Shown here: one piece after another, positions 1 to 13,075 of the stretch
Position numbering within the stretch: the stretch's first letter is position 1
How the letters are laid out: each line of letters opens with the position of its first letter
Source of the DNA: Macrotis lagotis
Lineage: Eukaryota; Chordata; Mammalia; Peramelemorphia; Peramelidae
DNA length: 64,000 bases
Assembly: GCF_037893015.1 (NCBI RefSeq)
Contig: NC_133660.1
Location: 284,677,078-284,741,077, forward strand
Direction of reading: 5' to 3'
Made by a program: the position numbers and the translations under genes
The notes under the pieces: model-generated
Databases searched by the model: none
Told to the model about the DNA's origin: nothing
What the model saw: the letters and a program-made list of their open reading frames with translations, nothing else

Positions 1-46
<46 letters not shown>
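1..46. repeat. (GT)n microsatellite
   Basis: Nearly pure GT dinucleotide run cut by the window edge. Confidence 0.97.
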
Positions 47-47
<1 letters not shown>

Positions 48-2010
48 GGTGTGGCAACATCAATTATTTTTCTAGGCAAATAGCAAAGTCACTGCAATGT
101 CTCTCCGCCCTCCCCCTCCCACCAGCCTGTGGCTCACTCACTGTCCCCATCTGAGTGTTCCTATTTGCTCCGGAGCCAACAGACAGTCAGAATTGCCATA
201 TCTAATGGATTTCCTGCCCCAGGTTGGAAGGCAGGGCCATCCTCTGGTCCCTTAGAAGTGGGACCTGGGGGTCAAGAGGTGACCCTCCCCGCACATCCCC
301 TGCTCCCCTGGCTGCCTGGCTGGGCTCCAGGAGTCTTTTCCAGGCTGCCTTTCTCCCCTGCAACCCCCCCCCCATCCCCAGGAGTGGGGCTGTGCTCCAG
401 CCAATTTTTATTTTAAGCCCTGTTTGGAAGCACCAAACCAGTCACCCAAGGAGAAAGAACAAAATGACAGGTGATGTGGCGGCCTCGCCGAGGCTCACCG
501 GGCCGGCGGGAGCCGGTGCTGTTATTTCCAGACTAGAAAATAGAGCAGAAAGAGCTGGCCCAGAGCTGCTGGCCCAGCTCCATGATGGGGGGGCCAGAGG
601 CTGCCTCTCTAGCCAGCCTCCCCCATTCTGCCCTAGGAGCACCCAGCATCCCCTCCAAAATTCCCGCCAGCTGCTGTCCCAGTAACTCAATCATGCATCG
701 ATCTGAAGAGAGGAGTGCTCTGGGCTGATTTATGGATGGAGGCCGGTGGCTTCCGCCTCCCCCTGAGTGTCCCCATCAAAGTCCATGCGCCTTGTCCCCC
801 CCCCATCACTCCCCCCAGACATCCACACACACATGCTAAGCTTAGTCCTAGGTCACTCCAATTCACCTCTGTGGAAGCAAGCAGGACCTGGCCTGCCCCT
901 CCTCTGCCTTCATAAGACTCACGAACAGGATGGGGAGGCCACTGAGGGCAGGGCCCGGCCCCAGCAGAGCAGTCCTGGCTCTTGGATGACCCCCCCCCTT
1001 CAAAAATAGAGCCCCTTCCCCCCAGCTCTGAAGACATCTGCAGAGATAAATGGGGGTAATAACTGCTGGCCTCTTTAGGATTCCAGCTTGGCCACTTTCC
1101 CCAATGATCACAGCTGGGGGGAGGGCGGTCTTTCATCCCCCTAGTCCGCTCCCAGCTGCATTCATCCTCCTGAGCATCCCCCCTCCCTCAGCACTCAGTC
1201 TTCAGACCTCTTGGGGGTAACTAGAGGTAATTGTCCCAGAATCCTCCTTTCCTGCCTACCCAAATCCCCTACCTCAGTGGAATGGCCCTGCCCTCTTCTG
1301 AGAAGCTGCCTGACACTTCCTAGCTTGTGTGACCCTGGCTAAGTCACGGTCAGAGACTGTTCCTCCTCTGTCCTGGCTCTGGGGATATCCTGCCTACTTC
1401 ACATCAAATGCCATTTGCATAAAAGACAATATAAATAAACGTGCCCTCCCTCAACCATTCCAGCCTCCAGGCTTCTCCGGGGGCTCCTGGGGGTCAGGCA
1501 CTGGCTCACTTCTGCCTCTATCTCCCCAGGGACCAGCATATAGTAGAAGCTCAATAAAGACTTTTGTTCATTCTTGTTTCCTCTTCTCTTACAGAGGGGA
1601 ATCATAGGAGTAGACCTGGAAGCAACCTCAGAAGTCATCTAGTTTATTCCCCCCCCCCTTTTTTTACAGATGAGGAAACTGAGGTCTGAGAAGGCAAGTG
1701 CCTTTTTAGAAACGTCTTAGGTGTGAACAGCCAGTGTAGACAGTCAAACTTAGTCCTTCAGCTCCAATGTCCCGGCCCTTCTCTCATCTCCCCACCCCCC
1801 ACCAGCCCAGCCCACCTTCAAACCCACCTGGATCAACAGTCCTGGAGGGGGGCGGGGCCAGGGCCAGAGAGACAAGGTTGAGGCTCCCCCTTTTTTCCTT
1901 CCTTTTAATCCTTTTTATAAATAACCCCCTGCTCTCCAGCTGTGATTCATCCCACTGGTCGGAAATAGGCATTCACAGATCTGAGAGCCACTCTCGGGCC
2001 CAGCGATTGA
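47..2010. other. MACROD1 intron, mostly unique sequence
   Basis: No exon seen. Contains an L2-type 3' end remnant at about 1535-1580 (agcatatagtagaagctcaataaa) and a MIR/CORE-like piece at about 1660-1700 (cagatgaggaaactgagg). The rest is unique GC-rich sequence. Short frames here have no recognisable product. Confidence 0.6.
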
Positions 2011-2011
2011 G

Positions 2012-2042
<31 letters not shown>

Positions 2043-2282
2043 TCTCCTCTCTCTCCCACTCTTTCCCTCTTCTCTCCTCCTCTCTCTCCCTCTCTCCCTC
2101 TCTCCCTTTTCTTCCCCCTTGTCTCTTCCTCTCCTTCATATCCTTCTCTCTCTCTCTCTCCCTCCTCTCCTTCCCCCCTCTCACGTTCTCTCTCCCTCTC
2201 TCTCCCTCCTCTCTCCTTCCTCTCTCCTTCCCTTCCTCTCTCTCCCACTCTTTCCCTCTTCTCTCCTCCTCTCTCTCCCTTT
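2011..2282. repeat. CT-rich polypyrimidine tract
   Basis: Starts as (CT)n then continues as CTCTCC/CTTCC variants for about 270 bp on the MACROD1 sense strand. A (GT)n run follows at 2453-2480. Confidence 0.95.
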
Positions 2283-3354
2283 ACATTTCCCCGACTGGCC
2301 TCAGTAAAACCCGAGCTGTCCCTGGTCCCCTTGGAGGGAACCGAGTCCCCCCACTCCCACTCCTCCTCTCTTGCCGATGGAGCCCCCCAGCCTGGGCGGA
2401 AACCCATCCCCATCTTCTCCCTTCCACTCTGACCTGTCTCCAAGCCGGTGGTGAGTGTGTGTGTGTGTGTGTGTGTGTGTCTGGGTGGCATCTGAGGGGG
2501 GTCCAGGGTCTCAGCTCATTTAGCCGGGTCCGAGGGTCGGAGGGGCGGCCCCGCACTTGGGGATCCCGGCCCCCTCGGCCCCGCAGTTAGCCCTTCGGGA
2601 GAGTCGGACCGGAGGCGCTGGCCGTGGCCGTGGCCTCGGGGCAGGGGCCTGGCCTCCAGCTCCTGCCCGCCTGAGCCCACTGGCCCCCGGAAAGGCGGCA
2701 CTCCCTCCCCGGCCACCCCCTCCCCCGACTCCTTGGCCCCCGGGCTGCCTCGGAGCGGGGAGCAACTTCGCAGGCTCCAGGCGGGAGGCGAAGTCCTGGT
2801 AGCGCCCCTCCTGCCCCCGGCCCCCGACCTGCCGGGCTGTCCGCCACGCCTGAGCTAGCCCTTTGGGGCTCTCCTCCCGGAGCCCCCCTCTGAAACAGCT
2901 GAGCCGCCCCCCCAGGTGCCCTGTCGCCCTCCCCCGCCCCAAATGTCGCAATCGTCAGTCCCTTCGCCCCCCAGACCCTTCCTGGCTCGCTCGTCTTTCT
3001 GGCTTAGCTCGCCGGAGCCGGGGTACGCGCTGCACCCCAAACCCCGCTCCTGCGCGCTGTTTGCCGTCTGCCACCCCCCCTCCACACACACATCCGCCGC
3101 GCAAAGTCAGCCGAGGGAGGGCGAGGGGGCCAATCGGAGCGCCCACCCACCCTTGACAGCCCCCCAGTCGCTCCGGCCCCCCTCCGCCCCAGGTGTTCCC
3201 GGTGCCTGGGCCGGCCCGGAGCCCGGAGCCCAAGCCCGGAGCCCGGAGGGGGCCCGCGCCGCTCCCCGCGCGCTCCCACGCTCCCCCCCACCCCCAGCCG
3301 GCGAAGCCCCGGCCCCGGGCCGGCCCCTGCGGCGCCCCGGGCCGGCCGGCTTAC

Positions 3355-3700
3355 CTGCGGGTCCCTGGGCGCGGTGGGCGCTGGTGCCAGGCGGGCGACG
3401 GGCTCAGCCCTCCTCGGCAAAGTTTGCCATCCTGGGCGACGGGGCCGCGCTGGGCGCCGACTCCGGGGGGGCTCGCCCCGGCCCCCCCGCCGGAGACTGC
3501 CGGCCCGAGGGCTGCGAGGAGGCTGGCGGGGCCGGGGGGCGCTGGGGACCGGCCCTGGGCCAGCAGCGGCGCATCCCCCGCTGGCGCCCGGCGTCCCCAC
3601 TGGCCCCGACCCGGCCGGCGAGCTGCGGCTGCCCGGCTGCCGGGAGGACGGAGGGACGGATGGAGGGATGGAGGGATGGAGGGATGGAGGGATGGAGGGA
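3355..3700 (-). other. Candidate non-coding first exon of a nested antisense gene (FLRT1?)
   Basis: The minus strand reads ...GGGACCCGCAG|GTAAGC, a consensus donor with the exon edge at 3355. The upstream limit is a guess. The exon includes a short upstream reading frame, MANFAEEG, at about 3403-3429. Known: human FLRT1 sits inside MACROD1 on the opposite strand, with non-coding 5' exon(s) and a single large coding exon. No 640-aa-type leucine-rich-repeat frame exists in this window, so its coding exon would lie before base 1. Alternatives are an unrelated lncRNA or an unused donor. Confidence 0.4.
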
Positions 3701-3862
3701 TGGATGGAGGGAGGGATGGAGGAGGCTGGGTGCCCGCCTCTCTGGGCTTGTGTGTGCGCGAGAAAGGGAAGGAGAGGGAGAGAGAGAGGGAGAGAGGGAG
3801 GGAGGGAGGGAGGGATGGAGAGAGGGAAGGAGGGAGGGAGAGAGGGAGGGAAAAGAGCCAGC
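3650..3862. repeat. GGGATGGA / GGGAGA purine tract in the CpG island
   Basis: Tandem gagggatg units at about 3652-3720, then gagagaggga units at about 3765-3855. On the candidate antisense transcript this would be a polypyrimidine stretch near the 5' end. Confidence 0.9.
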
Positions 3863-4260
3863 CTCCCCTGCCTTGCCTCGCCTCCACCCCCCCCTCCCTC
3901 CCCCAGCCCAAGGAGCAGGCGCTGAGCCAGGCCGGGGAGGGAGGCTGCGCTGGCGCGCACAGGCCGGTGGGGATCAGTAGTGGGGCGGCCTTGGCCTTGG
4001 CCGGGCTACTGGGGACCGGAGGGCAGCATCCTCCTGGAGAGGAGGTGGGGCCGGCGGCAGGAGAGGGGGCTCGGGGGGCCGAGAGCACTCCCCCGTACGG
4101 TGAAGCGCGGGGTCCCCAAGAAGCGGCCACGTCCCCGCTGGAAAGGCTGCGGGGAGGTACCCACGCCCACACCCGGTTCTGCTCCTCCCAGCTAAGATGG
4201 CAGATTGGACCTCCGGGAAGGAGCGGGAGCAGGGGCCTGAGCCCGGGGGGGACAGGCCGG

Positions 4261-7200
4261 GGAGGCCCCCGAGAGGGCCCCGAGGACACCAGGGAGTCTT
4301 TGGTGGAATTAGAAGAGGCAGGGGTCTAGGCCTGGCCCCCCACTCCCCCCTGCTGGGTTACCTTAGCCAAGTCACCACGGGCCCCTAGACCTTAGCCTTC
4401 TTCAAAGGAGGGCAGCTGAAGAGTTAGACGAGGTGGGGTCTCTGGAGATTGGAGTCCAGCCAGCCGGTTTCCAGATGAGGAAACCGAGTCCCAGAGAGGA
4501 GAAAGGGCTTGCCCAAGAGTAGTCAGGGACAGTGAAGAGAACCCTGAAGCCCCGGAGTGGAATCCGGCCTCTGACAGGGGGTCACTCACCCTCCCCTCTG
4601 GGCCCTCAGCTTCCCCTTTTGTCCAGATGACAAGTTTCTCCCAGTCTCTAGTGCTGTGATCCCAGGAGACATTCTAGGAAAAGTGCTTCCCAGGTTCTAA
4701 ACTTGCTTATCAGCGTCAGCCTCTATTACTAGTATGTTTACTATTATATCGATCAGACCCCAATCTTGAGAGCAGAGACGATCCAGGAGTCCACCTCAAG
4801 GTCACCCTGGTCCCCACCCAGGCTCCCAGCTTGCCTTGCCAATAATCTCTTACCTCCAGTTTCTCAGAGGGGTCTCCCTACCTGCCTAACGCTACCCCAC
4901 CTTGGCTACTTCTGAGAACATCAGTCACCCCTAAGAGTGAATCATCCCCTTCTCAAGAAGGGGAAACTGAGGTAGAGTAGCAGACACGGTTTCATCTCCT
5001 TTTCTTCCACTGGATAACCAAGACCCAGGTCTAAGAGTGGCAAGAGGCCAAGGAGTTTCAGAAAGGGTAGAGTAACTATTGCCCCTGCCCCATGCTAGGG
5101 AGTAAGAGTCAGTGTGACCTTGGGCATGTCCCTGATCTCTGCCTCAGTTTCTTCATCTGTAAAAATGAGCAACAGAAGGAAATGACAAAATCACTCCAGT
5201 GTCTCTTCCAAGAAAACCCCAAGTGGGATCATGAAAAACTGGAAAATAACTGAACAGCCACATTCTAGGGACTCTGGACTCATTTTCTTAATAAACCTGA
5301 GGTCGGGAGGACCAGTACCCTCATTTGTCACATGTGGAAACTGAGGCTTTTTAATAACTTTGCCCTTAGGTTCAGTGCTCCCTCTTCTGCCTTTTTTTGG
5401 CAGCTAGGGTGGACCCTAAATGGGGTGCATGGCTAGAATGCTGTTTACAATTGAGGCCTAAGAAATTTATACTAAATGACCTGGACATTTTGGTTGTGTG
5501 TTGAGAGGGAATCATGGGGAGGAAAGTGGAACCTGATCTGGACTCCTGCCTTTGTTCTACACCTCTATCTACTTGCAGAGTCAAGGGGGGTGGGGGGTGG
5601 AAGGAAAGGACATAAATGTGTGTCTGCTTCTGTACCTCAGTTTCCCCTTCTTGAGCAAGGTATGATTCAAACTCAAGGGTGATTGATGCTCTCAGAGCTG
5701 CCTGGGCTGGGGTAGGGGCAGGCAGGTGGGGAGGCCCCTCTGGAAGCAAGAGATTATCTATAAGGGAAAGGGGGAGGGGGCTGGGTGGGGACCAGGGTGA
5801 CCTTGAGGTGGACTCCTGGATCTTCTCTCAAGACTGGGATTTGCTTAATAATAATAATAATAATAATAATAGTAATAGTAATAATAGAAACTGACACTGA
5901 TATAGAAGTTTAGCATTTGCAAAGTGTTTTTCCTAGAATGCTCTCCAAGGTCCCTTCCAGTTCTGGACTTTATTTCTAGCCCAGGGACCTTGGAGAGCAT
6001 TCAGTCTGTCATCTGGACAGAAGAGGAAACTGAGGCCCTGGGGGAGAAAATGAGTTGCCTTCTGTCAGAGGTCAGATTACACCCCAGGTTTTCAGGGTTC
6101 CCTTCACTGTCCCTAGCTCTCAGGCAAGCCCTTTCTCCTCTTTCCTCATCTGTAAAAATGTCTAGGTTGGACCCCAGTCTCTAAAAATCCCACCTTGTCT
6201 TAACTCCTTTGCTCCCTTTCTTTTGTTGGTGAAAAACCTGAGGTCTAGAGGATGGAGAGTAGTAATTTGGCTAAGGTAACCCAACCCAGGTGGGGTGGTA
6301 GGCAGGGCTCAACTCCCACACTATTCTAATTCCACCAAAGGTTCCCTGATTTCCTTTGGAGCTGTGCCCCCCCACCTCCCCCAGACCCCTCTGTGGCCTT
6401 CCTAGTCCCAAGGTGCTAACTCCTCTCCTTTCTTCCTGGGCTCAGGATCCTGCTACTGGGGATCCAATGCACTATCTTAGCCATCCAATGTGCCATCTTA
6501 GAGCATGGGGTGTGGGCATCTCCCCGATGGCCTCCCTGCCAGCTCTGCTCTTTGTTTCTCCATCAGATCCACTCACTTCAGCAACTTCGATCGGTCACCT
6601 ATTGTGTGCAATGCCTTGGGCTGGCAAACCAAGACCAAAACCATCCCTGACCTCACAAAGCTTAGATTCTACTTGGGGGGGGGGGAGAGGAGGGAAGGGA
6701 GAATCAACTCACCCACCCCCAAGAAGTAACTCCAAAGGACTCCATCAGTCAACATGAATTTGTGTGAGGAAAGCCCACTGTGCAGCAGACATGGGCCCAA
6801 GGGTAGGGCACCAAGACTAAAGTGGTGGTTCTTCCTGCCCTCCAGGGGACCCTGGGACTTGCAGGCCAGGCCCAGCTGGGAGGGCAGAGCCTTTGCCCAC
6901 CACAGTGTGTCCTGGTCTCCTTCCCACTGAGTGTGAGGGCTCATGCGTACAGGTGGAGGAAGGCCCTCGGCATGCTGGGAGGATGCGATCCAGTCAGGGT
7001 ACAGGCCCAATCTGGGGTTTTGCAGGGGAGAATCAGAGCATCCCTGGTATTCTTCCCTCTCTTCTCCCCAGTGAATACGGGCAATCGGGATCTGCCTGTA
7101 TCTGTCCACCCACACCCTCTCCATCTGCGCTTTCTGCCTCTCACCCTCCTTCCCCCATCGCAGACACACAGACATTTGAACAAGGGAGCTCATCCTTCTA

Positions 7201-8900
7201 GCAATGGAGTCCTCAGTCTTCTCTCGCTGGTCTCTCCTGGCCATTTCCCCTGCTATTTTTTTCTGACTTTATCTCCTTGTCTTTTTCTCCCCTTTTGAGG
7301 ATCATCGAATCTTGTAGGGACCTTTGAAACCATCCAATCATACTCCATTTTCCATGCAAGAAATCCCCAACATCCCTGGCAGGTCCTCATCAAATCTGTT
7401 CCAGAAGACTTCCAGTCATGGGGAGCTCATTACCTCACAAATTAGCCAATCTAATTGATGGATATCTCTCTTTCTCTGGGACTTGGGAGATGTTTTCTTG
7501 ATTTCCTTGTGACATGGCCTTCACTGACAGTCTTCCTTATCTTCTCCCCAATTCCCTTTGGTCTGGCTTCCCTAAACAGATCTTGTGGTCCACAATGGCA
7601 CCACAAAACCCAGGATCAGGTGTGCCAGGATCACACAATCTAACCAGCAATTATTAATCACCTCCTGTATGCTGAACACCATCAGCTTGGGGGAGATAAG
7701 AGTTTAGATAAGATGTGAGACATAATTGTGTCTGTGGAGGATAATGAGATAAGAAGTAGAGTAAGAATCCAACAAAGAGAACTGTCGCAGAGCATCCAGG
7801 GCCGTCTCATCACCCTGATCCGTGTCTGGGCCTGGACCCAGATGAGCCCAGAGGAAAAACTGAGGCTGGGGACTTAGCACAGCCCCTCACTCAAATTCGG
7901 TTCATGTGCTTGTCAAGGCCTCAGCCCCTGAGGTCATGGAAGGACAACCATCATCCTCATTAGATGCCATTCCGTATTTTATATGTTATAGAAGAAAACA
8001 AAGGAGGGACTGAAACCTGAGCAGGGGAATCAGGGGAAGTGTCCCTGGATTCTTGTGAGTTAGGAGTCCAGCATTTGGGGATGGGGCGGCAGAGCATTCT
8101 CAGCAATAGGAGAGGGGTGAGCCAAGTCAAGGAGGTGGGAAAGTCCAAGGCCGATGCGTGGGTAGCACTATCCCAAAAGAGAGGCCTGGGGGCCAAGCTG
8201 GAAAGTCAACTCAGTGGCATATTGTGAAGGGCCTTGAATGCCAGACAGAGAACCAGGGATTCTGTTTCACAGGTAGTGGGGAAGCACTGAAGGTTATATA
8301 CAATATTCTATGACTCCCACAAAATGTGGGAGGTGTTGCAATCTCCAGGATGAACTGCTTCCTCACCCCCCACCTTAGCCTTCCACCCACCAAAGAAGAA
8401 GCAGGAGGGGAGGAGGAGGAGGAGAGAGGACCCAGGAGACTGCCCCTTCTTTGGCCCTTGAAGCCTCTCAGCATCCAGGGCTGGGCCAACAACGGACACT
8501 CAGTGACCGGTGAGGAGGATCATAACAATAACAGCCACAAGAAACAACCCTGAAGATTTGTGACTTTGACCTTGAATGTGACAAGCCCCAGCTCTCCCAG
8601 CTCCCAGGGCAGCCATAACCAACAGCCTGGAGGTGAGACCGTCCTGGACATCCACTGATATGGAGCAGTAGCTACTTTCCTGCTTCCCTCAGCATCCCCT
8701 CCTGTTGTTTCTTGGGCAGCACGCTTGGTTCCCCAGCCTAGAGCCCTCTCCCCTCAAAGAATCCTATTCCTTGTCACTGTTTCCCCCTTTCCCCCCAGCA
8801 TCCACTCCCCATTACAGAGGAAAAGAACTTGAGAAGTCCTCCCACCCACCTCATTCTAAAAGACAAACAAAACCTCTTGGCAAAGGCTGAAGTCAGGATC
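4261..8900. other. MACROD1 intron with old SINE, L2 and L3/CR1 fragments
   Basis: No exon seen. MIR/CORE-SINE pieces lie at about 4475-4560, 5100-5180 and 6010-6180. An (AAT)n microsatellite lies at about 5845-5885. An L2/MIR3-like tail is at about 6590-6670. An L3/CR1-like stretch is at about 7300-7620, and an L2-like piece (tgaagggccttgaatgcca) at about 8020-8330. All are heavily diverged, so the boundaries are approximate. Confidence 0.5.
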
Positions 8901-9445
8901 CAAGTGCCAGGGGAAGGAAGTCTTTCTTTATGGCGACAAAGAACTGGGGTCACTCTGGTGCCTAGGAATCGGGCAGTGGCTATTGGAGCCTGAGACGTGC
9001 AGATTGTGGCTGTCGTTGGTCCAGGAAGAACAGATGATATATTAATAAAGCAGCCGAAACCAGGAATTCTAACATGGACTGATGCAGGGGGACATCTCTG
9101 CTGAACTAGGCTTGGATGACCTTACCCTTAAAAGGAACTCAACTCTATCTTGGCCCTGGATGAGCATGGAGGAAACAAACCTCGCTCCTTTTGGTCTAGA
9201 AGTGGGGTGTTGTGCACACCCCGTGTTACCCCCTGAGATCTCAAGGCAGCTGGCCCCCCAAGTCCAGTCCTTGCTCATCTTATTTGGTTGCAAGTCTTTT
9301 ACCACCTGGGATGCCCTCCTGGGATCACTGGCAGATTCACTCACATGCTGGAAGCCTTCCACGCCCTAAGTCAGCCAACATTCTGTGGGTGCCACAGTTA
9401 GCCTGCCCATCTGTCATCTTTTGTTCCTGCTCACATTGGTGAGCC

Positions 9446-9604
9446 ATGATCGCATTCTCCAGTCTCCTGGTGCCCATCCTGTGTCTCTCTGTAGCCCTGT
9501 GGATCACCTACCGTGTGCCCCCCCTGGGAATTTTTTTTGGCCTTTCATCATTTGCAGCCTTTGATCTTTACCAGAAGGACATTGGTATTCAAAAGATAGG
9601 CTGA
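9446..9604 (+). other. Short unrecognised hydrophobic ORF (52 aa)
   Basis: An ATG at 9446 opens 52 codons, including the stretch FSSLLVPILCLSVALWITY, ending in TGA at 9602-9604. The same frame continues open for about 26 more codons. I do not recognise it. It may be chance or a decayed retrocopy, and there is no splice or promoter support. Confidence 0.15.
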
Positions 9605-11394
9605 GGGGGTAGCCAGACGCAGCTGCTGAGCTTGGACAGCACCCTCATCAAGGGCTTCCTCTATGAGATCCAAGATCCTTCTTAAGAGATCAGCCTCCCC
9701 AGGGTAACCCCAAAATGTGTATGATGCCCCTGCCCAGATTAGGGGATGCCATTGAATGGCCAGTCCATAAACCTGAAGCAGACATTGCAGATGGATATCG
9801 TGTGCCTAGCTGGACGTGGAAAAGGCAGAATATAAAATAAGCTAGATTTCACTTGGGAAATTGCAGATTGCTTTCCCATTTAAATAACAATAAAATATTT
9901 TAAATAATAGTAGAAGGCAACAAAAGGAAGAACAGACCATGATCAGATTGTCAAATGAACAGCCCAAGAAATAATTATGGTAGGAGATCAGATGAGGACG
10001 GGGATGTTGGAGACTGGGGGTGGTCAGAGAAGGTAGAAGGGGTGGGAATCCAACTGAGTATTAAAGATGGAGGCAACCATACAATAAAGGGGGGTGGATG
10101 TATGAGATCATTCAAGCAGGTGCCACCTTTTCCACGGGGCCTTTCTGAACCCCCCCCCAATTGTTGATAGGCCCATCCCCTAAAATCTCTGTATCTGTTT
10201 CCTTTATGTTTACATATCTGCATGTGTATGTGCTTATGTTTGTCTTCTCTGGTTGATGTGCCCAGTCCTCTTTGCTTTCTGGTCATCCGTTTCCTAGATG
10301 GCATTTGGAAGGCATTTCCTGAGTATGTAATATATGTCTCCCAGCCCACTTAGACCTACTCTCATCTCTGCATTGCCTTTTGGATCCCTGTGGTTCAGAA
10401 TCTCCAGAGCTCGTGGGGGGCCGTGACTCACAGCTATCTAGCATCACCGGGCGACTTTTGGTGTTAGCAAAATGAGCTTTTGTCTCAGGGAGCAGCTTGG
10501 CACCACTGAGAATTCTACCCAGTTCCCCAAATGTAATCCATCCTGCCTTCCTCCTCCAATTCTGTTCTGGACTCAGCTCGTCCATCTGCAGAGCCCCATC
10601 CCAGATTGATGTACAGCTTTGTGGGCTCCTGAATCAACTGTTTATGGCCAAACCTCAACATTGTGATTTTTGTTCATTTAGCTTTTTTCCTAGAGGCTGC
10701 TACTCAATCTCTTTGGAGAGGTGGTGCATCCCCTACAAGAGGCTCCATCATCTTCTGGAGCATCCTCATGGGGCCTTCTGAAAACGGGCCACGAAAGGAC
10801 TTCACCTTCCTTGGGGTGGGAGGACAAATTTTATTCTCTTTGATTCTGTGCAGAATATGCTTTGGGGACCAGGGTGGGCACCTCTGGCTCCCTTTTTGTT
10901 AATAAGCAAAGAACTGTTGAACATGTTATTCCCAGGCCTTGTATCTGTCACAGCAAGTCCACCTGTGCCAGGCAGCACAGGGTTACAGGGTTACAGAGAA
11001 AGGGAGAAACCGTCCCTGTCTTCAAGGAGCTTGCAATCTATTGGAATCAAGGGATTTCGTTGGACATATAGTCGGGCGCCATTTTAGTCCATGGAGTTAG
11101 ATGCCTTTTGGTAATCAACAAACAATAAACAGCCTTGGGTCTTATTCTCTTGACAGCATTCAGTCAATTGGGAGACGATGAAGATATGCTCTGTTACTTC
11201 AAATAAATGGGGAAACTTGCCTGTTCTCTTTTCATACTTTCACCCAAAAAAAATCCACTGTTTATATATAGGCCATTCTCTTAAAGATTCCATAAGAAGG
11301 AAAATATGGTTTGGAGACTATTGATGAGTCCTTGATCGGTCATTGGTCCCTGCCCTCAATCACTTTTTCTAGGCCATTTTTCCAAGTTCCAAAT

Positions 11395-11700
11395 CATGGA
11401 ACATCAGAGCTGGAACATATATCATTGGTCACCCACCTAGTTCAAGGATTTTCCTAAAACAAAGCATCAAGGACTGAATACAATATTCCAGATGGAGTCT
11501 GACCAAGAAAAAATACACAGAAGCTTGAACCTCCTTATTCTTGGAAGATGATCCTCTCCTGGCACAGCCCATCATCACTTTGGGTTTTTTGGATTTTTCC
11601 ATCACATTGCTCTCACTTTCCCCATCACTCATTGAGATTGCCGTCCATTGAAACCCACAGATCTCTGTCAGACAAACTTCTGACTAATCCTGCCTCTCTC
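11395..11700 (+). mobile_element. Ancient L3/CR1-type LINE fragment
   Basis: The order of phrases (aatattccagatggagtctgacc ... ccatcacattgctctc ... ttgaaacccacagatct) follows the 3' half of the mammalian L3/CR1 LINE. It is strongly diverged, consistent with insertion before marsupial radiation. Confidence 0.55.
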
Positions 11701-12779
11701 AGGAAAGTAATTTTTTTTTATTCCAACGGTGAAGCCAGTAGATTATAAACTCCTTGCAGACAGGAACTAGTTTTTGGCTCCTTTTGTATTCCCAGAGTCT
11801 GGCACATAGGCATTTAATAAATATTGACTGAGATTGAATTTGGTCTTAGGTGATTCAAGCCAGTGCTATAGCCTCTCCCAATCTTGTGGGACCTCTCTCA
11901 TTGGTTTTTGTGAGTTCATTTCTCTGGACCTCATCAGGGACTGAGTCTTAATGTTGTGACCCCATCACCAGTGAAAATAGCTTATTAAAGGAAAACAGAC
12001 AGATCTGCCTTTTTCCTCCTTTTCTTTAGTTCTCCAATTTGATTTAGAAATATTCATGGACATAACCTGGCTTTGTTTTGGCATTTAGTTTTCGGGTAAT
12101 TTGTTTTCTGTTGTATCACATAGTTGGTGAGGGAATTTGGTTCATAATCCTCAGCCATCCTTTTCCTTAAATTTTAAGTTTTATAGTGGTTTGCCATTAG
12201 CTAGTAAATGGTACAGTGAAAAAGCCTTGGACTTGGAGTCAGGAAGACCTGAGTTCAAATTCAGTCTCAGATTCTTCCTATCTGGGTGATGCTGGATGAG
12301 TTACTTAATCTTTGTTAAGTGCCTCAATTTCCATCTCTATAAATAATTCTAGCTCCTATTTCATAGAGTGTCTGTGAGACTCAGATGAGATGACACCAGT
12401 AAAGCAAACCTTAAAGGTATCATATAAATGTACTTTTAAAAAAACCCTTAACATTACTGTGATTGTTTTATATGTCAGAATTCTATAGGAAATAATGATA
12501 ATCCTTGTTGATGTCCTTTCCTGTATCCATTTCCCATTTGGGGCCTTCAGTAGCTAGGTAAGGAAAGAGCTATTATAATTGCAGTATCCTCCCATCTTCA
12601 TTCTTTTTTCCTAATTTAGCATTGATTTTATGATTTGCTATAATGAATTAATGAATACAGACGATTGATCCAGAAACTTGTATCAGTCACCAGTTCTCTT
12701 CTGTGTTAAAGTATGTTCCCACTGTTGCATTGATGTTATCATATATTGGGGACCACAAGGTCATGATATAAGATCGCCA

Positions 12780-13075
12780 GTTGAAAGAATGTGGGGATGT
12801 TTAGCCTGGAGAAGAGAGGGCTCAGGGGGCACAACTTGGCTGTCTTCAAATGTTTGAAGGACTGTCTTATGAAAGAGGGTGAAAGTGGCCAAGAGGTGGG
12901 TTTGCTGATCTCAGACAGTTGGGGTTGTTCCAAAGTAACCTGGATCATCTTGAGAAGTAGTGAGTCCCTCCTTATTGGAGGTCTTCAAACCAAGGTCTGA
13001 GTCCCCCAAATTTGTCAGGATTGTCTTATAATTTATTTTCTTTCCTCAGAAATGTGTTGGATTAAATGGCTGCCA
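12780..13075 (+). mobile_element. Ancient L3/CR1-type LINE 3' end
   Basis: Contains the family 3'-end phrases agcctggagaagagagg, ctgtcttcaaatgtttgaagg, attggaggtcttcaa and ttggattaaatggctg in the right order. Diverged and internally shortened. Confidence 0.6.

Larger units (their letters stand above)
2525..4260. promoter_or_regulatory. Large intragenic CpG island in a MACROD1 intron
   Basis: CpG-dense, very GC-rich island of about 1.7 kb, far from any MACROD1 exon in the window. It contains a purine-rich GGAT/GGGA tract (about 3650-3860) and a strong minus-strand splice donor at 3355/3354. Such an island marks a promoter. The human nested antisense gene FLRT1 is the leading candidate because its orientation would match. 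Confidence 0.7.

Noticed and set aside
1767-2432. 221-codon serine/leucine-rich frame
   Set aside because: Encoded by a CT simple repeat. Low complexity only.
2916-3980. 354-codon plus-strand open frame with long mirror frames on the minus strand
   Set aside because: It runs through a CpG island and a simple GGGATGGA repeat, has no domain, and every frame is open there because A/T-rich stops are rare.
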